62,767 bases of DNA from Acephala macrosclerotiorum (taxonomy: Eukaryota; Ascomycota; Leotiomycetes; Helotiales; Mollisiaceae), in assembly GCA_014904845.1 (NCBI GenBank), contig MU119504.1, positions 1-62,767 on the forward strand. Reading direction: 5' to 3'. Position numbers and translations under genes: made by a program. A model generated the notes under the pieces. The model was not told the origin of the DNA, made no database searches, and worked only from the letters and a program-made list of their open reading frames with translations. Of the stretch, positions 1 to 10,211 are shown piece after piece (position 1 is the stretch's first letter; each line of letters starts with the position of its first letter).

Positions 1-486
1 AATTTATTATATAAAAAAACGTTTATAATAAAATTATATATATTTTTTTTTTAAAATTTTTTATAAATAATTAATTTCGAAAGTAATATTAATTACGTGT
101 TTTTTAATATATAAAAAGTTTTTATTTATTATAAATTAATTAAAAAACTTTTTTATTTTTATTTTAATTAATTAATTAATTAATTTATAAACTACGAATT
201 AATTTATAATTAAATTTTTTTATTTTATATTTTATTATTTTTTTATATTATTATTTTAAAAAACGTTTTAAATGTTTATTTAATATAATTATTTAAAATT
301 TCGAAAAAAAAAATCGTTTAATATTTTTATATTTTAATTTTTTTATTAAAATTATCGATTTTATTATAATTATTAAAAATATATATTAAAAATAAATATT
401 TTATAAAATATATTAAAATAAATCGAATTTTTTAATTTGTAATTATTTCTAATTAAAATAAATCATATATTAATTACGTAATCTAA

Positions 487-1262
487 TTAAATAAAAATTA
501 TAATAATTTTAATAAAATATTATTTAATTTCGCGTTTATTTACGTAATTCGTTTAAATTTTGTAATTGTTTATACGTTTTTTTTATATATTTAAAATTTT
601 TAAATTTTTAAATTTTTTTATTTTTTTAGTTTAAAATTCTTATAAATATAATATTTTTTACGAGAAATTTTTATTATATAAATTTTTATTTTATAAAATT
701 ATTATAAAAACTTTTTTTAAATATTTAAATAAATATATATATTATTTTTTTTTTAATTTATAATTTTTTTTATTTATACGATTAATTAATTTATTTTATA
801 TATTATTTATTAAATCGTATAATTTGATTTATTATATAATAAAATTCGAAATCGATTTTAATTTTAAATATTTTTATAATTTTATTTTTAATTTATATTT
901 TATATAGTAATAATTTTTTATAATTAAATTTTAAATTTTTATATTAATTTATTTTTTTTATTTTTATATAATATAAATATAATATAATTAATTAATTAAT
1001 TAATCGATATTTTTACGAAGTAAAAATCTCGTAATATTATAATAGTTTTACGTAATAAAATTTTACGTAATAAAAACTTTATATAAAAAATACTATATTT
1101 TACGAGAATTTTAAATTAAAAAAATAAAAAAATTTAAAAAAACTTTAATTTTAAATACATAAAAAAAACGTATAAACAATCGCGAAATTTAAATAGATCG
1201 CGTAAATAAACGCGAAATCAAATAATATTTCGTTAAAATTATTATAATTATTTTTATATTTA
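487..1262. repeat. Decayed inverted repeat (arms 487-715 and 1035-1262)
   Basis: The segment around 520-700 matches the reverse complement of about 1050-1250. Both contain, in the same order, cgcgtttatttacg, a stretch ending gtttatacgttttttttat, then tttttttatttttttta and taaaattct. Differences are mainly T/C and A/G, as expected if two arms were mutated independently by RIP. The arms are about 230 bp and enclose about 320 bp. The structure could be the ends of a DNA transposon, two opposed LTRs or a foldback element; no coding core can be read. Confidence 0.6.
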
Positions 1263-1708
1263 AAATTTAAAATTTAAAAAAATAAATTATAAAAACTTTT
1301 TTTAAAAACAAAAATAATAATATAATTAAATAAAATTATATTTAATATTAATATAAAATTTAATTTATAATTTATAATTTATAACTCGTATTCGTTTTTA
1401 AAATATTTATAAGCGAATAATAATTATTAATTAGAAAAAAACGTAATATTACGATTAATATATATAGTTTATAATATATAATATTTATTTTTTAATATAT
1501 TTTTAATTGAATAATTATAAAATTATTATATTTTATTTTATATTTTTTTTTAAAATATATAATTAGTTTATTAGCGTCGATTTTATTGAAATACATATTT
1601 TAATTATTATTATTATTTATCGAAATACGTATTTTTATTAATATTTATTTAATCGAAATAAATAAAAATAAAAATAATAAAAAACGATTTTTAAAAAATT
1701 ATATAATA

Positions 1709-1920
1709 ATATAAATATAATATAAATATAATATAAATATAATATAAATATAATATAAATAAAATATAAATATAATATAAATAAAATATAAATATAATAT
1801 AAATATAATATAAATATAATATAAATATAATATAAATAAAATATAAATAAAATATAAATAAAATATAAATAATAATAAAAATATAATATAAATATAATAT
1901 AAATATAATATAAATATAAT
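1709..1920. repeat. 11-bp AT microsatellite
   Basis: Tandem copies of an 11-bp unit (ataaatataat), with variants ataaataaaat. The register shifts by one base per ten, giving period 11 over about 210 bp. It directly adjoins the boundary to island I. Confidence 0.8.
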
Positions 1921-1960
1921 ATTATAAAAACATTTTATAAATTAATATATATTTAAATAT

Positions 1961-2110
1961 TATGTGATTTGAAGCTCTATAATTGGTACTCTAGAAACCT
2001 AGAGCCCGTCAATCAATTCTTCCTAGGAAAAACTTCACACCTTGAGCTAAGTAAAGAAATAACGCCTTATACAATCAAGTCGCTTAATTATTCGTCACGT
2101 GCCAAAAACA
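1961..2110 (-). repeat. LTR-like terminus facing the left desert
   Basis: Normal-composition sequence at the island edge. On the minus strand it would begin TGTTTTTGGCACGTGACG at about 2110 and run left into the desert. Bases 2070-2101 are an inverted copy (29 of 32 identical) of 7303-7334 at the other edge of the same island, where a similar terminus begins TGTAACCTCACGTGACG. A TG start at a desert edge fits the end of an LTR retroelement whose remainder has been mutated. This is inference: no PBS, PPT or coding domain is visible. Confidence 0.4.
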
Positions 2111-2186
2111 CCCCCCTCACCAAAAAACAAACAACTTTTGCATTCTCTTATGAAAAATGGCCTAAATAAGCTCAAAATGAAGATAT

Positions 2187-3259
2187 TTAGTACTTGGTTG
2201 CTCCACCTTTGTTCTTGAGACAAGCCTGATATTTGGCAGGCATAGAATCACAGAGCTTTATGAGGAAGTCTCTCTCTATTTCTGCCTATTCTTGTCTCAT
2301 GGCTACAATAAAATCCAACCTGTTTCTAGCCTTGTGCTTGCGTTTAGCGATCTTATCCTTGATCCTTTTTCACCCATTCTCAATAGGATTAAGATCAGGG
2401 GACTGTGGGATGTGAGGCATTATCCTGATCCCCTTGTTAGCCAGATATTTCTTGACAATCTTAGCCTTATGCCACATCGCCCCATCTTCCATAAACACTA
2501 CCTCATCTCCATATATTCTTTCCATCTTTTTGTAGAATGGAATCATATAAGTTTGGAGTACCCACTTATACCGTTTGGCGTTCATATTCTCTCCTTTTGG
2601 TCTCCACAAAAACAACCCCACGCCCCCACTGTTTCCCGCCCGCTCTTAAAAGAAGGTCTCAAATTCTTGTCTGCATACTCCTCATCCCTCCCTGGCCCCC
2701 TAGTCACAAAGAATGTAGTCTGGTCCTCTCCTATCTCGAAAGTAACCTCATCACTCCAAATCACTGCTCTATGGTTCCTTTTCCGCTTGAGTTCCTCTCT
2801 ACAATGTATCCTTCTCTTCTTTTTATGCAAGGGACTCAAGTAGGGTTTCTTGCGAGGGCGGCGCTTTGCTTTTCCATGCCTCTTGAGGATTTTGGAGACC
2901 GTGTGATGGTTGAGTTCTTTGCCGGATTTGGACGGTGAAGCCAGAGCTTTTAAGGTCATCTTTGGCTCATTAAGAGCAATGCGTACTAAGGTCCTTTCCG
3001 CCCGAGGGCTCAGTTTAGGCTTATTACCCCTGCAGGGCTTGCTTTTAAAGCTGGTGGAGCCGGATTTAGCATGTCGAATGAGGAAGGAGGAGATGGTAGA
3101 GCGGGGTACAGTCACTTGCAAAATCGGCTTCGTCCCCTTTCGCTGAAAAATAATTCTGAGCACAGACCACGTCAGCCATTTTTGGGGCTCACATTGAAAA
3201 CCGGCTTCTGACCACATAAAGAGGGCCGCAGCGCTTCCCTGCGATGATTTGGCAGGCAT
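2187..3259 (-). pseudogene. Tc1-like DDE transposase, broken
   Basis: Cut-and-paste transposase of the Tc1/mariner superfamily. On the minus strand the N-terminal part has a helix-turn-helix-like segment (VPRSTISSFL), then a basic region (KRRPRKKPYLS). The catalytic core carries WSDEVTFE (first Asp), then EDGAMWHKA (second Asp) and SPDLNPIEN (last acidic residue). The order and spacing are those of a DD34E-type core. It is dead in several ways. A frameshift near 2590-2620 separates WGCFCG from the downstream frame. TGA at 2370-2372 and TAG at 2286-2288 stand where Trp codons are likely (TGG to TGA or TAG). A MITE interrupts the N-terminal region at about 3109-3200. The original stop is probably the TAA at 2187-2189. 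Terminal inverted repeats could not be found by eye. Confidence 0.85.
3109..3201 (+). mobile_element. MITE family 1, copy A, inside the transposase
   Basis: Begins after a TA with CAGTCACTTGCAAAATCGGC and continues through the shared blocks cccctttcgc, gagcacagaccac and gccatttttgg. It is the same sequence as copies B, D, F, G and H2. It lies between the transposase residues GFQ and VPRSTISS, and by chance keeps the minus-strand frame open. The right end lacks the usual ctcgttttcatcc terminus, so it is truncated or belongs to a shorter subfamily. Confidence 0.75.
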
Positions 3260-3359
3260 TGGCTCTTTGCCGATCGGCTTAAAATTGTTCTAAGCTTAGC
3301 CCTTCCACTTACCGCCATCAACAGGCGCTTCTAGGTTTCGGTAGATTGTATGGCGGGTA

Positions 3360-3596
3360 CGGTAGGCGATTAGGACCGGAAGTCTCAAATGCAATTTGCA
3401 TTTCGCGAAATTGAATTTGGATCCTGCCAAGTGCACTACAACTAAAACGCTCAAATAGAATGTGCAAGCCAAAAAAAAATTCATTGCATTTTAATTAATT
3501 TTATAATACTACTGTAGATATGTAGAGTCAATGCAATTAATTCATAGGATCCAAATGCAAATTGCATTTGAGACTTCCGGTCCTAATCACCTACCG
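3360..3596. mobile_element. Foldback MITE (family 2), TA target site
   Basis: A 237-bp element with long terminal inverted repeats. The left end reads CGGTAGGCGATTAGGACCGG and the right end reads its complement with one change in that stretch. The arms match for about 45 bp, through the block agtctcaaatgcaatttgcattt. TA dinucleotides flank both ends (3358-3359 and 3597-3598), as for Tc1/mariner-type insertions. The interior is AT-rich and non-coding. No second copy was seen in the window. Confidence 0.8.
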
Positions 3597-3812
3597 TAGT
3601 CCCAGCTGAAATCATTCCTTCCACGATCAGTTATCTGACGTTTCATCTTCTTTTGCTTGGAGCAGAAACTACAGCTATGCTAAAAGGCCTTATTGAATCC
3701 AAGGTTGCAAGTACCTTACCTAAATAGGCTGGTTCCCAACCCCAAGCCTAGCTAACAGTGCCACAACACCGTTGCTTTAAGTTTTGCCTTGGCCTTCCAA
3801 GGTTCAGATACT

Positions 3813-6383
3813 ATGGATCCAACACCAGAAAGGCATGGCGATTCTGGAGGTTTCTCTTGTGGCTGCCGTCACTGGCGCTGTAAATCCCAGGAGCAGCATG
3901 ATCGGAGAATACAACGTCTTAGTGCTCGCCTTCAGAGAATCATCGCCACGGGCAGAACTTTTGACAACGACCTTGACATTGCCAGCGAAGAGGACGAAGA
4001 GCAAGAGAAACAAGACGATGAGGACGAGGACGAGGGAGAAGACTCACGAGACTGGGTTCCTCCAAGCGCACCGCCTCCATCCGTTCCAGAGGGCTGGGAA
4101 AAAGTGTATTTGTGTCCATCTTTTTTGGCTCTACATATATGCTAATGGCTCTAGCGACAACTACACACCACCGGTGCGGATAGGCTTCGATCCAGAAGTC
4201 AGAGGAGAAACTCTCACGGTGACGTATTTCAAACGCAAGAAACGACCCAATGAGCCCAACGACGAGAGGGTTTTTGCACACATGTGCCATAGATTCTGGG
4301 ACAAATTTCCCGCACTTCCAACACTCAGAGATCGAGCTACTAGACGGAATTGCGAACGAAGCAAATTCATACTCGATATTCTGACTGAGGATCGAGAGTA
4401 TCGAGACTGGAAATACTACGATCTCTGTCCTCGAGAATCTGACAGTCACGGGGTGTACATCCGATTTTCACTTGATGCAGTGCCGGTGCCCGGATCTGGC
4501 TCGAACGGCAGTGGGTCTATAGGAGACAGTTCACGTCGCGGCGACTTGACGGTTTTGTGTCCTCTTCATGCTCCTCGCAATGACCTCGCGTCTCCGAAGT
4601 CTCACAATATTTGTGCCATCGGCCCCAGAGGAAAAGCTTGGGGTCATCGTAAGTTCGAGATTCAGGATGCATCGAGTCGCTTCGTGGATGATGGCGATTT
4701 CACATCTAGTAAGGCCTGTTCCTCATCCTTTTGCCTCATTCTACAATCTTCTAAGATGCTAATCATTGCTGAACGAAAGCCCGCAACGTCAGCGAGTTCA
4801 TCCAGAGTAATACCTTCACAACGGCAAGAGGGTGGCTTGATCAATGTTGCTCTGATCCGTCTCATGTCTCTTGCCGCAAAGACGATGACGATTTTCTGCC
4901 CTCTCGTTTGTTAAATATCTCGCACGGAATCAACGGCCTGAAAATTGAGGAACACGGGCAACTCCAGGGTGCGAAGAGCTATGTTGCTTTGTCATATTGT
5001 TGGGGACTGCCTCAGCTCTCGAACTCCAACAATCACACGTCGGACACGAGGGGATATTTTACCACACAAGATAATCTCGAACTTAGGAAGCAGGGTTTCT
5101 CTGGTCACGTCGACGGCCTTCCTAGAACACTCCTGGATGCCGTAGCCATAGCGAGAGCCTTTGGGTTTAAGCATATCTGGATCGACAGTTTGTGCATTTT
5201 GCAAGACGATGGAAGTCGAGATGACTGGGAAAGAGAAGCAAGGCAAATGTGCAAGATCTATGGGAGGTCAGATCTTACGATTGTAGCCGGGGAACCGGTT
5301 GACGTATCGGAAGGGTTTGTCACAGTCCCTAATCGCCCTTTGGTCAACGGATCTATCCTCCTTTTTGGCCAGAAGTTGTTGGTCCGGAGCAGCACTCCTG
5401 TGAGTGCAATCCAGCCATGCCCACGATACCGCTGGAAAAGCCGCGGCTGAACAATGCAAGAAGAGGCTCTATCCAATCGTATTCTGTATTTCATCGAGGA
5501 TGCCGGCTCGATCTGGGCAAGAAGCGACAACAAACGGGAACTGTTGCTTGAATTCGAATGCCATCGTCATCACGTTCGAGTCGAGGGTTCTGGCAAACGC
5601 ACATCGGCACTTTCATCCGCGATACGACCTTGGATCCAGCACCAGAAACGATTGAATCATAACGATATCGAATGGATCTGACGGGAAACAATTGAGAACT
5701 ATTCGTCGAGGACGTTAACCAAGGAATCTGACATTCTCCCTGCGCTCGAAGGTGTAGCCAGAGAGATTTCCAGGAGCATTGCCAACCTACCCGACTCCAC
5801 AACTCCCAAATACTTTGCCGGATTATGGAGTCCATATATACTCCTCGATCTGTGCTGGACCGTCGCTACCAAAGAAGAGTTAAAAGACCGTGGAGACGGT
5901 GTGGTCTGGGCTCCAGATCCAGCTCGCCGGCAGGGAAATCCCGCTCCAAGCTGGTCATGGGCCTCATTAGAGGTGGCGCACGGAGTTAGATGGGACCAAA
6001 CTCTCAAGAAGTACGGTTATGAAACCCTCGGGTCTGTCTGTCTAGACGATAATGGTGGCCGTTATTTAGGACAAGAAACAAGTAATTCGAGCATGCGGCA
6101 AGCTGCGTTCATTACCCTCACGGACTGCAAGCTTCTACCCGGCCACAAAGTTACAACCAAATTATCCCATCGAGACTGCTGGGTACTTTTCCTTGTATGT
6201 GGAGAAGATCGCGATGAGGACAGTGAAAGATGGAATGTTTATCATGGGATAGTGTTGGAATGGAGCTATAGAGAACGATTCTATACTCGCATTGGATCTA
6301 TCTCCGTTGGACTAGTTGAGAAAGTTGCACAATTGTTGGAGAGCTATGATTTGGGTGCAGACTCGCGTACATTGATACTCTAG
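3813..6383 (+). pseudogene. HET-domain (heterokaryon incompatibility) gene with two in-frame TGA
   Basis: HET-domain proteins trigger incompatibility cell death in filamentous fungi. Start ATG at 3813. Two introns are needed: 4106-4154 (GTATTT...GCTAATG...CTAG) and 4709-4779 (GTAAGG...GCTAATC...AAAG). Each restores the frame, giving 817 codons in exons 3813-4105, 4155-4708 and 4780-6383. There is an acidic D/E run near residues 55-75. The HET core lies near residues 345-510: FIQSNTFTTARGWLDQC, LPSRLL, YVALSYCWG, HIWIDSLCILQDD, WEREARQMCKIYGRSDLTIVA, then RG-stop-TMQEEALSNRIL. The stop (TGA 5448-5450) replaces the Trp of the family's RGW motif. A second TGA at 5679-5681 follows EWI, just before RETIENYSSRTLT. 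The frame beyond stays open to TAG at 6383 and includes APSWSWASLE. Both stops fit TGG to TGA. Apart from them the gene looks fresh, so it is a recent pseudogene or an assembly or base error. Confidence 0.85.
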
Positions 6384-6981
6384 AGCGATATTTGTTACAG
6401 AGTTTGGCTGGCCACAGAGATCAGAGGAGGGATGAAATGCCTTAGGACGCAAGGCATTATGAGAATGCTGGCATGAGTGCAAACAGGAAGATGTTTGCTC
6501 TCAGCATATATTAGATCCAGATCTTCGCAGTTTGAGATCTCTCTTCTCTTCTGATCGTCAATTCTATCTTCTCTGATCTGATCTTATCTCTGAATGTACG
6601 CGTGGCTCCATCAGAAGTCTATTAATCATCGCATTCCATGGATATTTATAGAGCAAGGCCGGAGTGATGTCATGCCATGCCAACCAGTTTGGAGACTTTT
6701 GCTCTCAATGTTAAGGTTAGTTGTAGCATCACCACTGGACGGCCGCGGCCCTCCATTTTTGCATTATTGCCTGATTTGAGTGCGATAGCACCTTCTAAGA
6801 TCTTTGTCATGTGCTTAAATGATTTCCTTAACTAACCTTACTGTAGACAGATTACATAGTCAGCATTAATAGAACGAGCAATACGAAATGCGAGAGATCA
6901 GATTTTAAGTATGCAAAACGCAGTGGCTGGGTGTCATACAGCCAGCAACCTTTAACGGAGGTGCCCAGGTACTTCAGAGTA
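6384..6981. other. Non-coding 3' flank of the HET pseudogene
   Basis: Normal-composition sequence without a convincing ORF. It includes a repetitive stretch of agatct/tctgatc motifs near 6510-6590. I see no RNA gene or regulatory element that I can support. Confidence 0.5.
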
Positions 6982-7090
6982 CACTCGATGACAAAGGAGC
7001 TACGGCGTCAGCGCCAAAAATAGATGAGGTAGTCTGTGCTCACAATTTTTTTTAGGCGAAAGGGAGCGAAGCCGATTTTGCAAGCAACTG
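6982..7090 (-). mobile_element. MITE family 1, copy B
   Basis: A 109-bp copy in minus orientation with TA on both sides (6980-6981 and 7091-7092). It reads gcgtcagcgccaaaaat, ggtagtctgtgctcac, gcgaaagggagcgaag and ends ccgattttgcaagcaactg. The sequence is largely unmutated although a desert starts about 300 bp away. Confidence 0.8.
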
Positions 7091-7294
7091 TATGTCTGTT
7101 TTGTTGGAAATTGCAGTCGGTCCAAGTCCTTCTTCATAGAGAGTCCAAATTTTGGACCGTTTGGCAACTGATAGATCAGAATTAGGCTTTCTTGGTGAGA
7201 GACCCATGATTTGAAGTTTGAAGAGATTTTATAAGAGAACAGAGAAGATATTATTTGTGTGAGTGGGGTGGGTAGTATTCGGTTAATAGTCGAA

Positions 7295-7380
7295 TGTAAC
7301 CTCACGTGACGAATAATTATGTGACCTGATTGTACATTTATTAGGGTAACTGTTCTAAGTATTGTAAAAGTTTTGAGTTA
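7295..7380 (+). repeat. LTR-like terminus facing the right desert
   Basis: Begins TGTAACCTCACGTGACG and runs rightward into AT-only DNA. Bases 7303-7334 are an inverted copy (29 of 32) of 2070-2101 at the other island edge. The same reading as for the left terminus applies: the start of an LTR element whose body (7381-9590) has been destroyed by RIP. No direct proof. Confidence 0.4.
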
Positions 7381-9590
7381 TAAAAAAATTATTAAAAATA
7401 GTAATAATATAATATAAATAACGAAAGTAAAATATAATTTAAATATAAAATATAATTATATATTTTAATTTTAAATTTTTAAAAAAATAATTATATAAAA
7501 TACAAAATATAAATTAATAAAATAAATTTTTGAATATAAAAACTAATAAATTCATTTATTATTAAAAAATTAATTTTTTAATTAAAAATTATATTTCGAT
7601 TTATAAAGATTTTTATTTCGTAAAAATATTTTTCATAATATAATATTTTAATTATTATTTAAATTAATTAAAAATAAATATATTATAATTTTATTCGTTT
7701 TTTTATTTAATTATACTAAATATTTTAATTCGTTTATTTAAATTATTTATAATTTGCAAAATATATTATAATTAAAAATTAATTTATTTTATTAAAAAAA
7801 AAAAAAAAAAAATTAATAATTCGATTAAAATTATTATTAATTTTAATTTTGTAATTTATTTATCGTTTATATAATTAAAATAATTTTTTTTAATTTTTTA
7901 ATTTTTAATTTTTATTTTTTATTTTTATTTATATTATTTACAAATTATTTATTTAATTCGTTCGTTTTATATTTTAAAAAAATTTAAACGTTTTATTTTA
8001 CGTTTTTTTATTATTATTAAATTACGTAATCGTACTTATAATTAATGATACTTTTTTTATTGAAATTAGTATAATTTTCGATTTTTTAAAGTTTATAATA
8101 TTAAAATAATATTTTTTATTATTAATAATCAAATAAAATTTTATATTAATATTTTATAATGAATTTATAACGAAAATTACGAGATAAAAAATTATACTTA
8201 GAAAAATAAATCAAATATTAATCTCGAGATTTCGAATTTATAATATAATAATAAATATAAAAAAAATAAAAAATTATTATTTTAAAGTAATATTATATTA
8301 ATATAAAAATACGAGCGAAATTAAATACGATTAAAATAAAATAATTATTTATAAAAAAAAAAATTCGTAAAAATTTTTTTAATTTAATTTAATATTAAAT
8401 CATTTTTAATTTTTTATATTTTTTTAAAATAAAATAATATATACGAAAATATTTAAACGTAATTAATTAAATTCGTAAGTTTTTTTTTTCGTAATAAATT
8501 TTTTAAAAAAATATATTAATAAAATTAAAAAATACGTTAATTGATAAATTATATAATTTATTATTAATAGTTTTTTAATCGAATTCAAAGTTATTAATCG
8601 AAGAAATTTATTTATTTATAAAAATTATCGATTCGAATATTTTAAAATTAACGTTTTATAATAATTAATTTTTCGTTTTATAAATTACAATATTATAAAA
8701 TTTAAAATTTTTATATTTTCGTACACGTTTTAATTTTAAATATTAATAAAATATAAAAAAATATAATAAAAAAAAATTTATCGATTTTTATATTTTTATA
8801 AAAAAATAAAAATAAAATAAAATAAATAATATTTTTATATATTATATTTTAAAATTTAAAAAAATTAATTTTAATTAATATTTATTTTTTTAATATTTAT
8901 TATTATAATATTTAATAAAAACGATTTATTTTATATATAATTATCGCGATTTAAATTTTATTCGATAAAATAATAAAATTATTATATATTTTATAATAAA
9001 TAAAAAATTTTTTAATTTTTTTATTAATTTTCGATTTAATTATATATTTTATAGCGAAAAATTTAAACGTTATCGAAATATTAAAAATAATAATTATTAA
9101 ATTATTTAATTTTCAATAATATATTTTTATATAATATTTTTATAATAATACTTTTTTTAAAAATAATAAAATTAATAGCGGTTTTTTTACGATTTATATT
9201 TTTTATTTAATAAAAAGATTTTTAAGTTTTTTTAATTTTAAAAATAATTGAAAAAAAAAAAAAATATAAATATTATTATCGATATCGTTATTTATTATTT
9301 TCGAGTTTAATTATTTATCGTATTATATTTTTTTAAATAATATAAAAAAACTTAAAAATCGTCGTATCGTATTTTTTTAAACGGTGAAAAACTTCGAAAA
9401 ATATTTTTTTACGATTTTTTAAATTTAAATTTATTTAAAAATTGTATTATAATATTCGATTTTTTTTATTAATTAATTATATTTATCGATTAATATGAAT
9501 TTAATTATAAAAAATGTAAAATCGAATTATATTTTTAAAACTTTCGTAAATTAAAGCTCTTTCGAAGTATTTAAAAATCTTTTTTTAGAT
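7381..9590. repeat. RIP-type AT desert between islands I and II
   Basis: A/T-only composition with CpG-restricted cytosines and no ORF. Its length (about 2.2 kb) and the LTR-like start at its left edge fit a degraded transposon fragment, but no domain can be decoded by eye. Confidence 0.8.
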
Positions 9591-10211
9591 TGTTTTTAAA
9601 AACTTTTCGACTTGTTAAACTTAATCCAAGTAAAGAGTTGCACTGCAAAAAGGGAGCCAGAATTAAATCGCTTGCCTAAGGCACAAATACGCACCCTTAA
9701 GCCAGAACCTGACCAACTTGAAAAAGGGATTTGAAAGTTGGAAAGCGACGGAGGGTTTCTAGTATTATAGAGTCGCTTGCAAAACTGGCTTCCCCTTCGT
9801 GTGCAGCTGCTGGAACTTTTACCTCGCTCTTGACCAGGGTCCCTGGCTAGATCTAACCAAATATGGTTAAGCGTCTGGAACTCCATCAAGTCACGAGAGT
9901 GCTAGCCTACGGCTCGCACGAAGCCTTCGAACTGTACAATACTGTAAGCGCCAACGGGCCAGCTGAGGATGGCCCTTTGGAGGCACGAAATTCTCGTATG
10001 TACGGGGGTATGTCCAGGTTGTTGGAGCAATGGCGGTGTTACAGTACCTTTCGTACAATCCCTACTCGATTCCATTGGCCGCCACAGAGGTTGGCCAGCT
10101 GGCCTGCAGTTCAGCCCTCGGTTGCCTCGAGAAACTTGGCGCGTCGACTCCGCATAACCATCAACTGCCTCACCTCAATCCCTATCGGTCTCGTCAATCC
10201 GTGTCAAAGCC
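9591..10211 (+). other. 5' flank of the NACHT gene with a MITE relic
   Basis: Normal-composition region upstream of the NACHT start. Bases 9770-9800 (gagtcgcttgcaaaactggc) match the outer end of MITE family 1 after a TA; the rest of that copy is lost. Open frames here are not protein-like. The promoter presumably lies here, but I see no distinct TATA box. Confidence 0.45.

Larger units (their letters stand above)
1..1960. repeat. RIP-type AT desert (left edge)
   Basis: Almost pure A/T sequence with stops in all frames and no credible ORF. The few C and G bases are mostly in CpG (acg, tcg). This is the composition left when a repeated element is saturated with C-to-T changes on both strands. 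An inverted-repeat pair and a microsatellite inside it are listed separately. Composition changes sharply at about 1961. Confidence 0.85.

Noticed and set aside
1969..2169. 66-codon ORF at the left edge of island I
   Set aside because: Needs a TTG start, has no recognisable similarity and overlaps the LTR-like terminus.
3296..3484. 62-codon minus ORF
   Set aside because: Lies half inside the foldback MITE; not protein-like.
6594..6779. 61-codon + ORF after the HET pseudogene
   Set aside because: No similarity to HET C-termini and no splice link.
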